Source of the DNA: Caldimicrobium sp.
GTDB lineage: Bacteria; Desulfobacterota; Thermodesulfobacteria; Thermodesulfobacteriales; Thermodesulfobacteriaceae
Length of the DNA: 43,103 nucleotides
Direction: 5' to 3'
NCBI GenBank assembly: GCA_025059715.1
Contig: JANXCE010000017.1
Span: 1 to 43,103 of the forward strand
Shown here: positions 9,831 through 18,133 of the stretch, piece after piece
How the letters are laid out: the number at the start of each line of letters is the position of its first letter
How positions within the stretch are numbered: the first letter of the stretch is position 1
Program-made: the position numbers and the translations under genes
The notes under the pieces: generated by a model
Database searches by the model: none
What the model was told of the DNA's origin: nothing
Seen by the model: the letters and a program-made list of their open reading frames with translations, nothing else

Positions 9831-11213
9831 TCAAGGTAGCTTGATGTTAGGATTAAGCAAGCCCTTTGGATCAAAAAGGGCCTTTATCTTTCTCATAATC
9901 TCAAGTTGAAAATCATTAAGTTCCCAAACAACAAAGCTTCTCTTGGTGAAACCCACTCCATGCTCTCCTGAGAGAGTTCCTGCTAAATCTAAAACCTTAC
10001 GCAATATAGCCTCCCTTACCTGCAAGGCTACTTTCTCATGCTCTTCATCAAAAATTAGATTTACATGAAAGTTGCCATCCCCTGCATGTCCGTAAGCTGC
10101 AATGAGCACTCCTGTTTCTTTTTCTAAATTTCTTAAAAACTTTATGAACTCCAAGCTTCCCCTTCTTGGTATTACTACATCATCGGAGATTTTTTTACTC
10201 CCCAGAGTCCTCAAAGAGGGCGAAATCACTCTTCTGATTTCCCAGAGTTTCTCAATCTCAAGCTCTTCTTCCGCTTCCTGAAAAAAAAGTTCCTTGGACC
10301 CGAGAATCTCCCTTATTTTGACTCGAACTTTCTCAACTTCCTCTTTAGTGCCATCAAACTCTAAGAAGAGTAAACCCTCAATAGAGGATGTCTTAGCGTC
10401 TAATCTTTCTTTAATGACAAGTATTGAAGTTTTATCTACAAACTCCGCACAGGCGGGGGTTATACCCTGAAGTAAGATTTCACTCCCTAACTTTAAGGCT
10501 GATAATTCTTCTGGAAAATAGATTAAAAAAAGCGCTCTTTTTTCAGGTAGAGGAAGGAGTTTTAGCTGAATCTCCAAAAAGACCCCCAGAGTTCCCTCTG
10601 AACCCACAAAGAGTGGGGTAATATTATAGGGTACAACTCCCTTTAATGTCCCTGGACCTGTTCTTAGTGTTTGCCCTCCGGGGAGCCCAACTAAGAGAGA
10701 GAGCACATAATCCTTGGTTGTGCCGTATTTTAAACCTCGAGGTCCTCCCGCACCTGTAGCTACATTGCCTCCAATGGTTGAAAAGGTATAACTTGCGGGA
10801 TCTGGAGGATAAAAGAGGTTATACTTCTTTAATTCTCTTTTAAGATCTCCATTTAAAACCCCTGGTTCTACTACCGCGGTTCTCTCCTCTGAGTTGATCT
10901 CTAAGATCCTATTCATACGAGTAAAGGACACTACAAGACCTCCTCCTATAGGAAGAGCACTACCTGTAGTTGCAGTGCCACTGCCCCGTGGAGTTATAGG
11001 AAAATTATACTTGTCTGCAAGCCTTAGAATCTCTAATACTTCCTCTTTGGTTTCTGGAAGAGCAACCGCGGGAGGGAAAAAACACAAAGAGGAGGCATCA
11101 AAGGCATAGGGATGAATTTCTTCCTCTGTTACTAAAAACCTATCCCCTAAGAGATCTTGAAGGTTTTTGAGGGCTTCCTCACTTATAGTTGACGAAAAGG
11201 TCCTGGGGCTCAT
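9831..11213 (-). CDS. FAD-linked oxidase, GlcD / D-lactate dehydrogenase type
   Basis: This flavoprotein belongs to the PCMH/vanillyl-alcohol-oxidase superfamily and probably oxidises a 2-hydroxy acid such as glycolate or D-lactate. The FAD-binding PP-loop PRGSGTATTG is at 75-84, with GGNVATGAGGPRGLKYG-type flavin contacts near 148-164. The C-terminal domain has GHAGDGNFHVN and SGEHGVGFTKR, conserved in GlcD and D-LDH, with metal-binding histidines. The 460-residue length fits a single-subunit GlcD. No glcE or glcF (Fe-S partner) lies beside it, so its electron acceptor is unknown. The start lies 35 bases inside the dnaA 3' end. The stop is only 4 bases from the convergent deaminase stop, leaving no room for a terminator. 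Confidence 0.88.
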   Translation of the reverse strand: MSPRTFSSTISEEALKNLQDLLGDRFLVTEEEIHPYAFDASSLCFFPPAVALPETKEEVLEILRLADKYNFPITPRGSGTATTGSALPIGGGLVVSFTRMNRILEINSEERTAVVEPGVLNGDLKRELKKYNLFYPPDPASYTFSTIGGNVATGAGGPRGLKYGTTKDYVLSLLVGLPGGQTLRTGPGTLKGVVPYNITPLFVGSEGTLGVFLEIQLKLLPLPEKRALFLIYFPEELSALKLGSEILLQGITPACAEFVDKTSILVIKERLDAKTSSIEGLLFLEFDGTKEEVEKVRVKIREILGSKELFFQEAEEELEIEKLWEIRRVISPSLRTLGSKKISDDVVIPRRGSLEFIKFLRNLEKETGVLIAAYGHAGDGNFHVNLIFDEEHEKVALQVREAILRKVLDLAGTLSGEHGVGFTKRSFVVWELNDFQLEIMRKIKALFDPKGLLNPNIKLP

Positions 11214-12555
11214 CTTCTATATTTGAAGAGTTATTAGTTTGAGAATTGAACTCTGAGGATAAATCTCTTATCAGGAGTTCTAACTGAAACTTAAAGGCTC
11301 TGTCCTCCTCAAGTTTCCTTTCAAAACTCTTCAGGTGGTGGATTAGGGTGGAATGCTCCTTTTTAAGGAGTTGGGCAATGTCCTTTAGGCTTTTATGTGC
11401 CAGTTTTCGAAGGAGATAAATAAGGGTTTTTCGGGCTAAAGAGACATTCTTCTTTCTCGAGGAAGAGAGGATTTCCTCTTTAGTGAGACGAAAGAATCTA
11501 CATATTCCTTCCAAAATAAGCTCCAATTCAAAATTTTCTTCCCTTTGAAGGGTAATTTCCGCGAGCATCTCCTTTGCAAGTTGTAGAGAAATAGGCTCCT
11601 TTAAAAGGGTAGCTCGGGCTATTAGGCCTAAGACTATACTCTCCAATTGTCTAATATCACCTCTGATATTCTTAGCAATATAGTCTACCACTTCATAGGG
11701 GAATTTATAACCCTCCTTTTTAGCTTTAAAGCGAATGATTTTTTTTCGCGTCTCTAAGTCTGGTTGATTTAAACGCACAATAAGACTAGCGTTAAGTCTT
11801 GATCTTAGGGAACTATCTAAAGATTCCAGCTCCTGAGGTAGTTTTAAAGAGGTAAAGATCACTGTTTTACCCTGATCCAAAAGATAATCAAGGAGCAGGG
11901 CCAGCTCGGTTTGCGTAAACTCCTTTCCTGAAAGAAAGTGAAGCCCATCCAGTATTAAAAAATCACAATTATTTTGAATGTTCTTCTTGAAACTTTCTAT
12001 TTGTCCGGACTTGAGATACTTTATGAGATAATAGAGAAAGTCTTGAGCAGTAAAATAAAATACCCTCTCAAAGCCCCTTTGTAAAAGCTGGTTCCCCACT
12101 GCCTGAGTAAGATGGGTCTTTCCTAATCCATAACTTCCCCATAGATAAATAAAATAACCCGTAGGTGTTTCCTCTACCAAACGGGTGCATACCTTATAGG
12201 CTAATTCATTGCATTTTCCGATTACGAAATTTTCAAAGGTATACTTTTTTGAAAACTTTCTTCCCATCAAATCTACGGGATTATAGGGCAAGAGCATCTG
12301 TTCCGCCTTAGGCTTATCTCTTAAAGTGAATTCATAAGCTCTCAGTCCCTCCTCACTAATTAGCCTTTGCAAAAGCTGATGATAGTTCTCCTTTAACCAA
12401 GTTCTGGTAAATTCGTTAGGGACTTCAAGCCACAAAACATCACCACGAACTTCTCCTCTTAGCTCTGAGAACCAAACCTGATATATATTTTGAGGTAAAA
12501 GCTCCTTTAGTTTTTGCTTTAAATAATTCCAAGAGCAAATATCGCTTTTTGACAT
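11179..12555 (-). CDS. dnaA: Chromosomal replication initiator DnaA, divergent
   Basis: DnaA is an AAA+ initiator that binds and melts oriC. All four domains can be traced in 458 residues: an N-terminal DnaB-interaction domain (about 1-85, VPNEFTRTWLKENY), a short linker, the AAA+ core beginning KYTFENFVIGKCNELA, and a C-terminal DNA-binding domain whose signature reads KKEHSTLIHHLK. Walker A is GSYGLGKTH. Walker B reads LILDGLHFL, where most DnaA have two adjacent acids (LIDDIQFL), so the second acid is Gly. The box VII SR (LRSRL) and sensor 2 Arg (GDIRQLE) are kept. The signature H-[ST]-T is kept, but the following Ala/Ser is His. The ATG has a purine-rich ribosome binding site. It may be the only DnaA or a paralogue; no dnaN lies next to it. 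Confidence 0.9.
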   Translation of the reverse strand: MSKSDICSWNYLKQKLKELLPQNIYQVWFSELRGEVRGDVLWLEVPNEFTRTWLKENYHQLLQRLISEEGLRAYEFTLRDKPKAEQMLLPYNPVDLMGRKFSKKYTFENFVIGKCNELAYKVCTRLVEETPTGYFIYLWGSYGLGKTHLTQAVGNQLLQRGFERVFYFTAQDFLYYLIKYLKSGQIESFKKNIQNNCDFLILDGLHFLSGKEFTQTELALLLDYLLDQGKTVIFTSLKLPQELESLDSSLRSRLNASLIVRLNQPDLETRKKIIRFKAKKEGYKFPYEVVDYIAKNIRGDIRQLESIVLGLIARATLLKEPISLQLAKEMLAEITLQREENFELELILEGICRFFRLTKEEILSSSRKKNVSLARKTLIYLLRKLAHKSLKDIAQLLKKEHSTLIHHLKSFERKLEEDRAFKFQLELLIRDLSSEFNSQTNNSSNIEDEPQDLFVNYK

Positions 12556-12833
12556 AAATCAATCCCCCTCTCCTCTAAACAAAGATATATAATAGATAAC
12601 ATCAAAAAAATAAAAAGCCAACATTAACTTTTCTTTAAATAGTCTCATCCAAGATTAAAGATCCCTTTCAAAAAAAATCTCATTAACTCAATGCGATATA
12701 AGTGCTCTTCTTTTCGGAAATGGGTCTATCTTAACCTGTGAACATCACAAAGGACTACCTTTTTAATAAAATGATCACAAGTTTCAATTTTTTTTGGGAT
12801 TTCCTTTAATTTTCGTTTATTTTCTTTTTTTTG
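12556..12833. other. AT-rich gene-free region upstream of dnaA
   Basis: This is a very AT-rich spacer (total gap to oppF about 310 bases) with two T8 runs in 12782-12838. It holds one perfect short palindrome, TGTGA-ACA-TCACA at 12737-12749. I see no TTATCCACA-type DnaA box, no reading frame and no RNA gene. It may hold the dnaA promoter and possibly origin elements, but the sequence alone does not establish that. Confidence 0.5.
12737..12749. repeat. 13-base palindrome TGTGA-ACA-TCACA
   Basis: The arms TGTGA and TCACA are exact inverted repeats with a 3-base centre. Similar half-sites are used by CRP/FNR-family regulators, although those usually have a 4- to 6-base centre. It lies about 182 bases upstream of the dnaA ATG. 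A partial copy (GATCACA) lies near 12772. Confidence 0.6.
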
Positions 12834-12865
12834 AAATTAGAACATTAAATTAAAGAGTTAAAAAG

Positions 12866-13834
12866 TTATCTTTTCCAGCAGGCTATTTTGTGAAGAGGCT
12901 CTCTATCTTGGAGAAGTGGATGTTTTTTAAAACAAATCTCTGCTACTTCTGGACAGCGAGGACTAAAGTCGCAACCCACTGGTCTATTTAAAGGACTTGC
13001 TGGTTCTCCTGAAAGGTCAGAGATATCTGGTGGAGTATCCGCGAAAGGATCTGGGTAAGATTTAAAGAGAAGAAGAGTGTAGGGATGATGCCTTACTTGA
13101 TTAAACAAAGTTCGGGGAAAGGACTCTACAATCCTACCCAAATACATCACAGTTATCCTATCGGCGATTTCTAAAGCCACTGGTAAAGAGTGAGTAATTA
13201 GTAAGTAACTTAAATTGTACTGACTCTGTAACTCCTTAAGAAGTTGAAGAATTTGGCTTTGAATGGTCATATCTAAGGCAGAAGTGGGTTCATCAAGAAC
13301 AATAAGTGAAGGTTTTGTAAGGAGGGCTCTTGCAAGAGCAACTCGTTGTCTTTGACCACCACTTAACTGATGGGGATAGCGGTCTAAATAATCTTCAGAG
13401 AGGCCCACTCTATGAAGATATTCCCTAATTATCTCTGCTACCTTCTTCTTATGGTGAGGATAATTTAATAGATAAGGCTCCTGAAGAATATCTCTGATTT
13501 TAAGACGTGGGTTCAAAGAGGCATAACTATCTTGAAATACCGCCTGGATTTTTGGTCTAAGGCTTTTATAGTTTTCCTTACTTAAGTTTCTTACAGATAA
13601 CCCAAACCAACGAACATCACCCCAATCAGGTTTTTCAAGATCTAAGATTATTCTACCAAGAGTGCTCTTTCCACAGCCACTCTCTCCTAAAATTCCGTGA
13701 ATCTCACCCTCAAGGATTGCCAAGGATACCTTTAGAAGGGCATAAAAGGGGACTTTACGAAATAACCCCACCCGCACTTTATATTGTTTCGTTACCTCTT
13801 TAACTTCTACAATTGGATAGGCCGTTGAATTCAT
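12866..13834 (-). CDS. oppF: Oligopeptide/dipeptide ABC transporter ATPase, OppF/DppF type
   Basis: This is a cytoplasmic ATPase of a peptide or nickel importer. Walker A GESGCGKS is at 50-57, signature LSGGQRQR at 157-164, Walker B IVLDEPTSALD near 178-188, and an H-loop follows. The C-terminal oligo_HPY region has four cysteines (C-x5-C-x6-C-x17-C) of the kind reported to bind a 4Fe-4S cluster in some DppD proteins. I prefer the ATG at 13834, with AGGTG upstream, over a TTG at 13873; the overlap with oppD is then 35 bases. No permease gene lies nearby, so this pair must work with membrane subunits encoded elsewhere. Confidence 0.92.
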   Translation of the reverse strand: MNSTAYPIVEVKEVTKQYKVRVGLFRKVPFYALLKVSLAILEGEIHGILGESGCGKSTLGRIILDLEKPDWGDVRWFGLSVRNLSKENYKSLRPKIQAVFQDSYASLNPRLKIRDILQEPYLLNYPHHKKKVAEIIREYLHRVGLSEDYLDRYPHQLSGGQRQRVALARALLTKPSLIVLDEPTSALDMTIQSQILQLLKELQSQYNLSYLLITHSLPVALEIADRITVMYLGRIVESFPRTLFNQVRHHPYTLLLFKSYPDPFADTPPDISDLSGEPASPLNRPVGCDFSPRCPEVAEICFKKHPLLQDREPLHKIACWKR

Positions 13835-14762
13835 AGAGAAAACACCTGACCTTGTGTCCAGGTTCAACCTCAAAAAAGGGTGGGCTTTGCACTAATCCCC
13901 TTTCACAGGAGTGAACACATCTTGACCAAAAATCACACCCCCTAATAGGGTCCGCTACATCCACTCTTCTAGAAAAGGGAAGAGCTTTCTCTTTTCCAGG
14001 ATAAGAGGAAAATAAGAGTTGAGTATAGGGATGACAGGGTTTATTAAAAAGCTTCTCTGTAGAGGCAACTTCAACAATTTGTCCTTGATAGTAAACTAAT
14101 ATCCTTTTAGCTAACCAGCGCAAAACTCCTAAATCATGGGTAATAAAGAGAATGCTTAGTCCCAACTTGGAATTTAATTCTTTGAGAAGTTCTATGATTT
14201 GCATCTGAAGAGTCAGATCAAGGGCAGTGGTTGGTTCATCCGCAATAAGCAACTTAGGAGCACAAAGTATACTCATAGCAATCATAATCCGCTGTCTGAG
14301 GCCTCCGGATAACTCATGGGGATAACTCTTTAGCCTAAATTCTGGGTCGGAAATGCCTACCTCTCTTAATGTTTTTAAAATCAGAGCCTTTGCAGTATCT
14401 CCTTTGATTAAAAGGTGATGGTGAAGAACTTCTTTTAATTGTTCCTCAACTTTTAAAACGGGGTTTAAGCTGCTCAGAGGATCTTGAAAAATAATGGAAA
14501 TATCCTTTCCTCTTAAGTGTTGAAGTTCCTCCGAAGAAAGTTTTACCAAATCCTTTCCATCAAATAGGATCTCTCCTGAGAGAATCTTTAAATTTGCAGG
14601 CAATAATCTCAAAAGAGAAAGAGCAGTTAGAGATTTACCACTTCCACTTTCTCCTAAGATTCCTAAGATTTCACCTTGCTCAAGAAAAAAAGATAAGTTT
14701 TTTAGAATAACTCTACCATCCGCCGAGCCTACCGAGAGATTTTTGACTTCAAGTATTGGCAT
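13800..14762 (-). CDS. oppD: Oligopeptide/dipeptide ABC transporter ATPase, OppD/DppD type
   Basis: This is the partner ATPase of the oppF product. The 320 residues have Walker A GESGSGKS at 37-44, signature LSGGLRQR at 151-158 and Walker B LLIADEPTTALD near 171-182. The C-terminus carries a four-cysteine motif (C-x5-C-x3-C-x20-C) like that in OppF. The ATG at 14760-14762 begins MPILEVKNLS, normal for OppD. It overlaps oppF and lies about 50 bases downstream of slyD, in a minus-strand run that starts at argF. A peptide-binding protein is encoded 20 kb away at 34744-36423, but nothing links it directly to these ATPases. Confidence 0.93.
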   Translation of the reverse strand: MPILEVKNLSVGSADGRVILKNLSFFLEQGEILGILGESGSGKSLTALSLLRLLPANLKILSGEILFDGKDLVKLSSEELQHLRGKDISIIFQDPLSSLNPVLKVEEQLKEVLHHHLLIKGDTAKALILKTLREVGISDPEFRLKSYPHELSGGLRQRIMIAMSILCAPKLLIADEPTTALDLTLQMQIIELLKELNSKLGLSILFITHDLGVLRWLAKRILVYYQGQIVEVASTEKLFNKPCHPYTQLLFSSYPGKEKALPFSRRVDVADPIRGCDFWSRCVHSCERGLVQSPPFFEVEPGHKVRCFLYEFNGLSNCRS

Positions 14763-14812
14763 TCAAGTTAACTGGTAATGAGGGCTTCAACGAAGCCTTT
14801 AGCTTTCTATCT

Positions 14813-15293
14813 TCAGCCACCTCCACAGGCTCTAAGCTCAGCAGCCATAATTTCATAGGCTGTGGCAGGTCTTGCTTCAAGTATTTCGATTTTCATAAGA
14901 ATCTCTTTTCCAGCGGCTGGATGATTAAAATCCGCTTTAACTTTGCCATTTTTTACTTCAAGAATTTTAAAAAAAGGTTTTGGTTCCGTAGGGAGATACC
15001 TCTTCATACCACTCTCCAGGAATAACTTTCTCGGGGTGTTTAAGAGCTTCTAAGTCCAATTCTTTAACCAAATAAGAAAGATGGGGACCATAGGCGGATT
15101 GAGGTGGAATAGTGACTTCAATTGTGTCGCCAGCACTTCTTCCCTCTATAGCCCTTTCAAGAATGTTGGGGATTGGCTCCCTCCCCATAATGAAGGCCAC
15201 CTCAATTGGCTTAGAAAACCAAGAGGGGGTCTTTTCACCCACAATTTCCATACAATATCTGAATCTCACATAATAGTCTCTTTGCACATTCAT
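14813..15293 (-). CDS. slyD: FKBP-type peptidyl-prolyl isomerase SlyD, split by a +1 frameshift
   Basis: SlyD proteins are prolyl isomerase chaperones with an FKBP domain interrupted by an IF chaperone flap. The first frame (15293 to 14967, 108 codons) has the FKBP core with EVAFIMGREPIPNILERAIEG and TIPPQSAYGPH, enters the second half of the fold at VIPGEWYEEVSPYGTKTFF, then meets TAA. The second frame, one base on, continues directly with KILEVKNGKVKADFNHPAAGK and finishes the fold, ending in ACGGG. The join lies in seven T's (minus strand, 14969-14975) directly before the stop. Both halves keep family residues, so this is a recent lesion, an assembly error in a homopolymer, or real recoding. 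The ATG has an AGGAGG site upstream. Confidence 0.85.
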
Positions 15294-15329
15294 CTTTTTC
15301 CTCCTTTAAATAAAATATATCTCCCAAAT

Positions 15330-16241
15330 TTATCTTTGTTCTAACAAAAAATCAAGCAAAGCCATGTGAAGCCACATCTTATTTTCCGCTTGATCCCAGA
15401 CCACAGCTTGAGGGCCTTCTAAGACTTCTTCACTTATCTCTTCTCCTCGATGAGCGGGCAAACAGTGAAGCACAATGGCGGAAGGATGGGCATAGCTTAA
15501 CAATTTAGTATCTAAGGTATATCCCTTAAAGGCCCTTCTTCTCTTTTCCGTCTCTAATTCTTGTCCCATACTTATCCATACATCAGTATTAATAACCTGA
15601 GCTTCCTTTAAAGCTGTTTGGGGATCATGATTGATCTCTATTTGGGCACCAAATCTCTCTTTGGCTTCCTTAATTAGGTCTTTAGAAGGTTCAAAACCCT
15701 TTGGACAGCAGATAGTAAGAGGAAAACCAAGGATGGCGGAAGCTTCTATCCAAGATTGCGCTACATTATTGCCATCCCCTATCCATACAATCTTATCTCT
15801 ATACAGATCTTTCCCTTTCTCAATAATAGTCATTATATCTGAAAGAACCTGACAGGGATGAAATTGATTAGATAGGCCATTAATTACAGGTATAGTAGAG
15901 AATTTGGCAAACTCTTCAATGGTCTCCTGTGCATAGGTTCTTAGCACCACTACATTCACATAACGGGAAAGGACTCTGGCTGTATCCTTAAGTGGTTCTC
16001 CTCTGGCAAGTTGAAGGTCCTCTTTGGATAGAAAGAGACTATTGCCTCCTAATCTTAACATGGCAGTTTCAAAGGAAATCCTTGTCCTTGTTGAGGCCTT
16101 TTCAAAGATTAGGGCTAAAATCTTGCCCTCCCATTTGTTGAGATATTTACGGGCTCTCTTCCATTCAAGAGCCCGAGAGAGAATGACCTCAATTTCACCT
16201 TTGCTCAAATCCCAAATACGAATAAAATGCCTTACGCTCAC
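15330..16241 (-). CDS. argF: Ornithine carbamoyltransferase
   Basis: This enzyme makes citrulline from ornithine and carbamoyl phosphate in arginine synthesis. The 303-residue protein has the carbamoyl-phosphate motif STRTR at 50-54, HPCQ at 128-131, an ornithine-binding region with a D-x-W-x-SMG block (220-226) and HCLPAHRG at 259-266, which holds the catalytic cysteine C260. SMG and HCLP distinguish it from aspartate carbamoyltransferase. The GTG start has AGAGGG seven bases upstream. It is the first gene of a minus-strand run (slyD starts about 37 bases downstream). No other arg gene is in the window. Confidence 0.96.
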   Translation of the reverse strand: MSVRHFIRIWDLSKGEIEVILSRALEWKRARKYLNKWEGKILALIFEKASTRTRISFETAMLRLGGNSLFLSKEDLQLARGEPLKDTARVLSRYVNVVVLRTYAQETIEEFAKFSTIPVINGLSNQFHPCQVLSDIMTIIEKGKDLYRDKIVWIGDGNNVAQSWIEASAILGFPLTICCPKGFEPSKDLIKEAKERFGAQIEINHDPQTALKEAQVINTDVWISMGQELETEKRRRAFKGYTLDTKLLSYAHPSAIVLHCLPAHRGEEISEEVLEGPQAVVWDQAENKMWLHMALLDFLLEQR

Positions 16242-16276
16242 TTGGGAGCCCTCTAAAATTTTTTTATAAACATCTA

Positions 16277-16303
16277 ATTATACCCAAAGATTGATTTTTG
16301 CAA
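16277..16303 (-). promoter_or_regulatory. Sigma70-type promoter of argF
   Basis: On the minus strand a perfect TATAAT (16277-16282) is preceded by TTGCAA (16298-16303) with a short 15-base spacer, or TTTGCA with 16. It lies 35 bases upstream of the GTG start, leaving room for the AGAGGG ribosome binding site. The -10 is strong and the -35 weak. Confidence 0.55.
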
Positions 16304-16334
16304 ACCTATTTTAATCTTAAATTACCAGACCTAT

Positions 16335-16361
16335 TATAGTTTTTTAAAAAATTTCCGATAA
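16335..16361 (+). promoter_or_regulatory. Sigma28 (FliA) promoter of flaG-fliD
   Basis: TATAGTTT (16335-16342), exactly 11 bases, then TCCGATAA (16354-16361). This matches the flagellar sigma28 consensus TAAAGTTT-N11-GCCGATAA at 7 of 8 positions in each box with the correct spacing. The expected start site falls near 16368, only about 14 bases before the flaG ATG and just ahead of its AGGTAGG ribosome binding site. Confidence 0.85.
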
Positions 16362-16381
16362 AATAAATAAGGTAGGATACT

Positions 16382-16801
16382 ATGGATATAAGAGAAATTC
16401 TTATACCAAAGGAAAAATCCTTTGAAAGTCCCAATCTTAAATTTAATAAGACACAAAATATTTCTAAGTTAACCTCAAAGGAAGGTTCCACTATACCAGA
16501 GGAACCAAAAAAAGAGGGCCTATGGGAGAGAAAGCCAACCTCTTCCAAGCAAAATCTCGCTTTAGATATAGAAAAAATTAACAGAGTGCTGCTTAGTATT
16601 AATAAAGTCTTAGAGATTGAAGTTGACAAGGATTTAAAAATACCCATTTATAAGATAATTGACCTCACAACGAAGGAGGTGCTCAAACAAATACCACTAC
16701 AGGACATTGTAGAGCTTAAACGGGCCCTATATGAATTTATGAAAGAAAAAATTCAAAGTGAGGAACTCTTAAAGGGTATATTTATTGATTGGGAGGTCTA
16801 A
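16382..16801 (+). CDS. flaG: FlaG family flagellar protein
   Basis: FlaG proteins are small flagellar proteins, often encoded beside fliD and affecting filament length; their biochemical role is unclear. The first 65 residues of this 139-residue protein are charged and low in conservation. The C-terminal half has the FlaG domain pattern: a helix ending in LEIEVDKDLKIPIYKIID, then LTTKEVLKQIPLQDIVELK. That IPxQxxxxLK-like ending and the genomic position immediately before fliD support the call. The ATG has AGGTAGG upstream, and a sigma28 promoter drives it. The gene ends three bases before fliD. Confidence 0.82.
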   Translation: MDIREILIPKEKSFESPNLKFNKTQNISKLTSKEGSTIPEEPKKEGLWERKPTSSKQNLALDIEKINRVLLSINKVLEIEVDKDLKIPIYKIIDLTTKEVLKQIPLQDIVELKRALYEFMKEKIQSEELLKGIFIDWEV

Positions 16802-16804
16802 ATT

Positions 16805-18130
16805 ATGGCAGATATGGTCATAAGTAACATTACAGGGCTTTTAGATGTAGAGGCTTTAGTAAAAAATCTGACCGCTTCTAAACAAAGACAAATTCAGAAG
16901 CTTAATCAGAACAAAGCCCTCTTACAAGCCAAGGTTTCATCATTAAACAATTTCCTTAGCGGAATCAGGGACCTTCAGAGCTTTCTGGGTGATTTAAGAG
17001 TGGAGGATCTCTTTAGAGCTAAGAGGGCAACTGTTTCTGATCCCAGTATTTTGAGTGCTAAGGTCACCCAGGAAACTCTCAATGTAACCCTTAAAGTAAA
17101 AGTTCTTGGACTTTCTCAAGGTGAAATAAGGGCAAGTTCAGAAGGTGTAGTTAGTGCCACTGCCAATCTCCCCGCTTCAACCTTCACTTTGAGATATTGG
17201 ACCTCTCCTAACTCCTATCAGGATACCACAATAAACTTTACCGGAGGCACTTTACAGGATTTAGTTAATACCATCAATCAATCACAAAACTATGTAGAAG
17301 CAAGTATTTACTTTGATGGGAACACCTATCGACTACTCCTTGCAGAGAAAAATGTAGGTGCTTCAACCAAAGAAACTGATCCCAACATTAATAGTTTTAC
17401 CATAGAGCTATCTGCAGGGACCCTTCCCACTCCCCTTGGTAATCTCTCTATTATCTTGCAGGAGGCCAAAAATTCAAGAATTAAGATTGGTTCCGATTCT
17501 GGAGCAGAAATAACAAGTGCTACAAATACCTTCAAAGATGTAATAAGAGGCTTAGAAATCACCGCTCAAAAACCTTCTCAGGACTTTGTGCAAATCACCA
17601 TTAATGATTCCTTTGAAAGGGTGACTACCTCTCTTAATGAACTTCTTAAGAAAATTAACAGCGCCCTCAATCTTTCACAAGAATTAACCGGGAAAGGAGC
17701 TTTATTTCAAGGAAACTCCACCCTTAACCAAGTGAAAATACAAGTATTCAATTTAACTAATCCTCTGCAAAAATTAGGGTTGCTTGACATTAATGAGTCT
17801 GGTCAATATTCGCTGAATGTGAATAATTTGAACGAGCTGATAAGTAGCGGAAGAATTGAGGATCTAAAGAGAGCAATAAGAAATACCCAAGAGGGATTAA
17901 CCAAATATTTAGAAGACCTATCTAAAACTTTACAGCTTTATGTTAACACTCAAGATAGACAGATAAATACACTTAATCAAAGAGTGGAAACCTTGGCTAA
18001 GTCCATAGCGAGAGAAGAAGAAAAGCTTAGAGTTACCTTTACTAAGATTGAGGCTTTGATGTATGAAAACTCTCAACTCAGATCCAGGTTAGAAAATTTT
18101 ATGGTTTCCCTGAATGAGAACAAAAAATAA
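16805..18130 (+). CDS. fliD: Flagellar filament capping protein FliD
   Basis: FliD forms the cap at the filament tip and guides flagellin assembly outside the cell. The N-terminal D0 region (MADMVISNITGLLDVEALVKNL) is the family's hallmark: a short lead, GLLDVEALV, then a coiled-coil helix. The C-terminal half has the FliD_C pattern with the heptad helix ending DRQINTLNQRVETLAKSIAREEEKL. At 441 residues it is on the short side for FliD, so the variable D2/D3 domains are small. It is secreted through the flagellar export system, so no signal peptide is expected or seen. GGGAGG at 16791-16796 sets the ATG. It follows flaG by three bases. Confidence 0.93.
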   Translation: MADMVISNITGLLDVEALVKNLTASKQRQIQKLNQNKALLQAKVSSLNNFLSGIRDLQSFLGDLRVEDLFRAKRATVSDPSILSAKVTQETLNVTLKVKVLGLSQGEIRASSEGVVSATANLPASTFTLRYWTSPNSYQDTTINFTGGTLQDLVNTINQSQNYVEASIYFDGNTYRLLLAEKNVGASTKETDPNINSFTIELSAGTLPTPLGNLSIILQEAKNSRIKIGSDSGAEITSATNTFKDVIRGLEITAQKPSQDFVQITINDSFERVTTSLNELLKKINSALNLSQELTGKGALFQGNSTLNQVKIQVFNLTNPLQKLGLLDINESGQYSLNVNNLNELISSGRIEDLKRAIRNTQEGLTKYLEDLSKTLQLYVNTQDRQINTLNQRVETLAKSIAREEEKLRVTFTKIEALMYENSQLRSRLENFMVSLNENKK

Positions 18131-18133
18131 TTT

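Noticed and set aside
12556-12865. Replication origin upstream of dnaA
   Set aside because: No TTATCCACA-like boxes or GATC/AT-rich 13-mer series were found; AT richness and one palindrome are not enough to call oriC.
16306-16647. Minus-strand open frame of 113 codons
   Set aside because: It is antisense to flaG, which has a sigma28 promoter, a ribosome binding site and family motifs.
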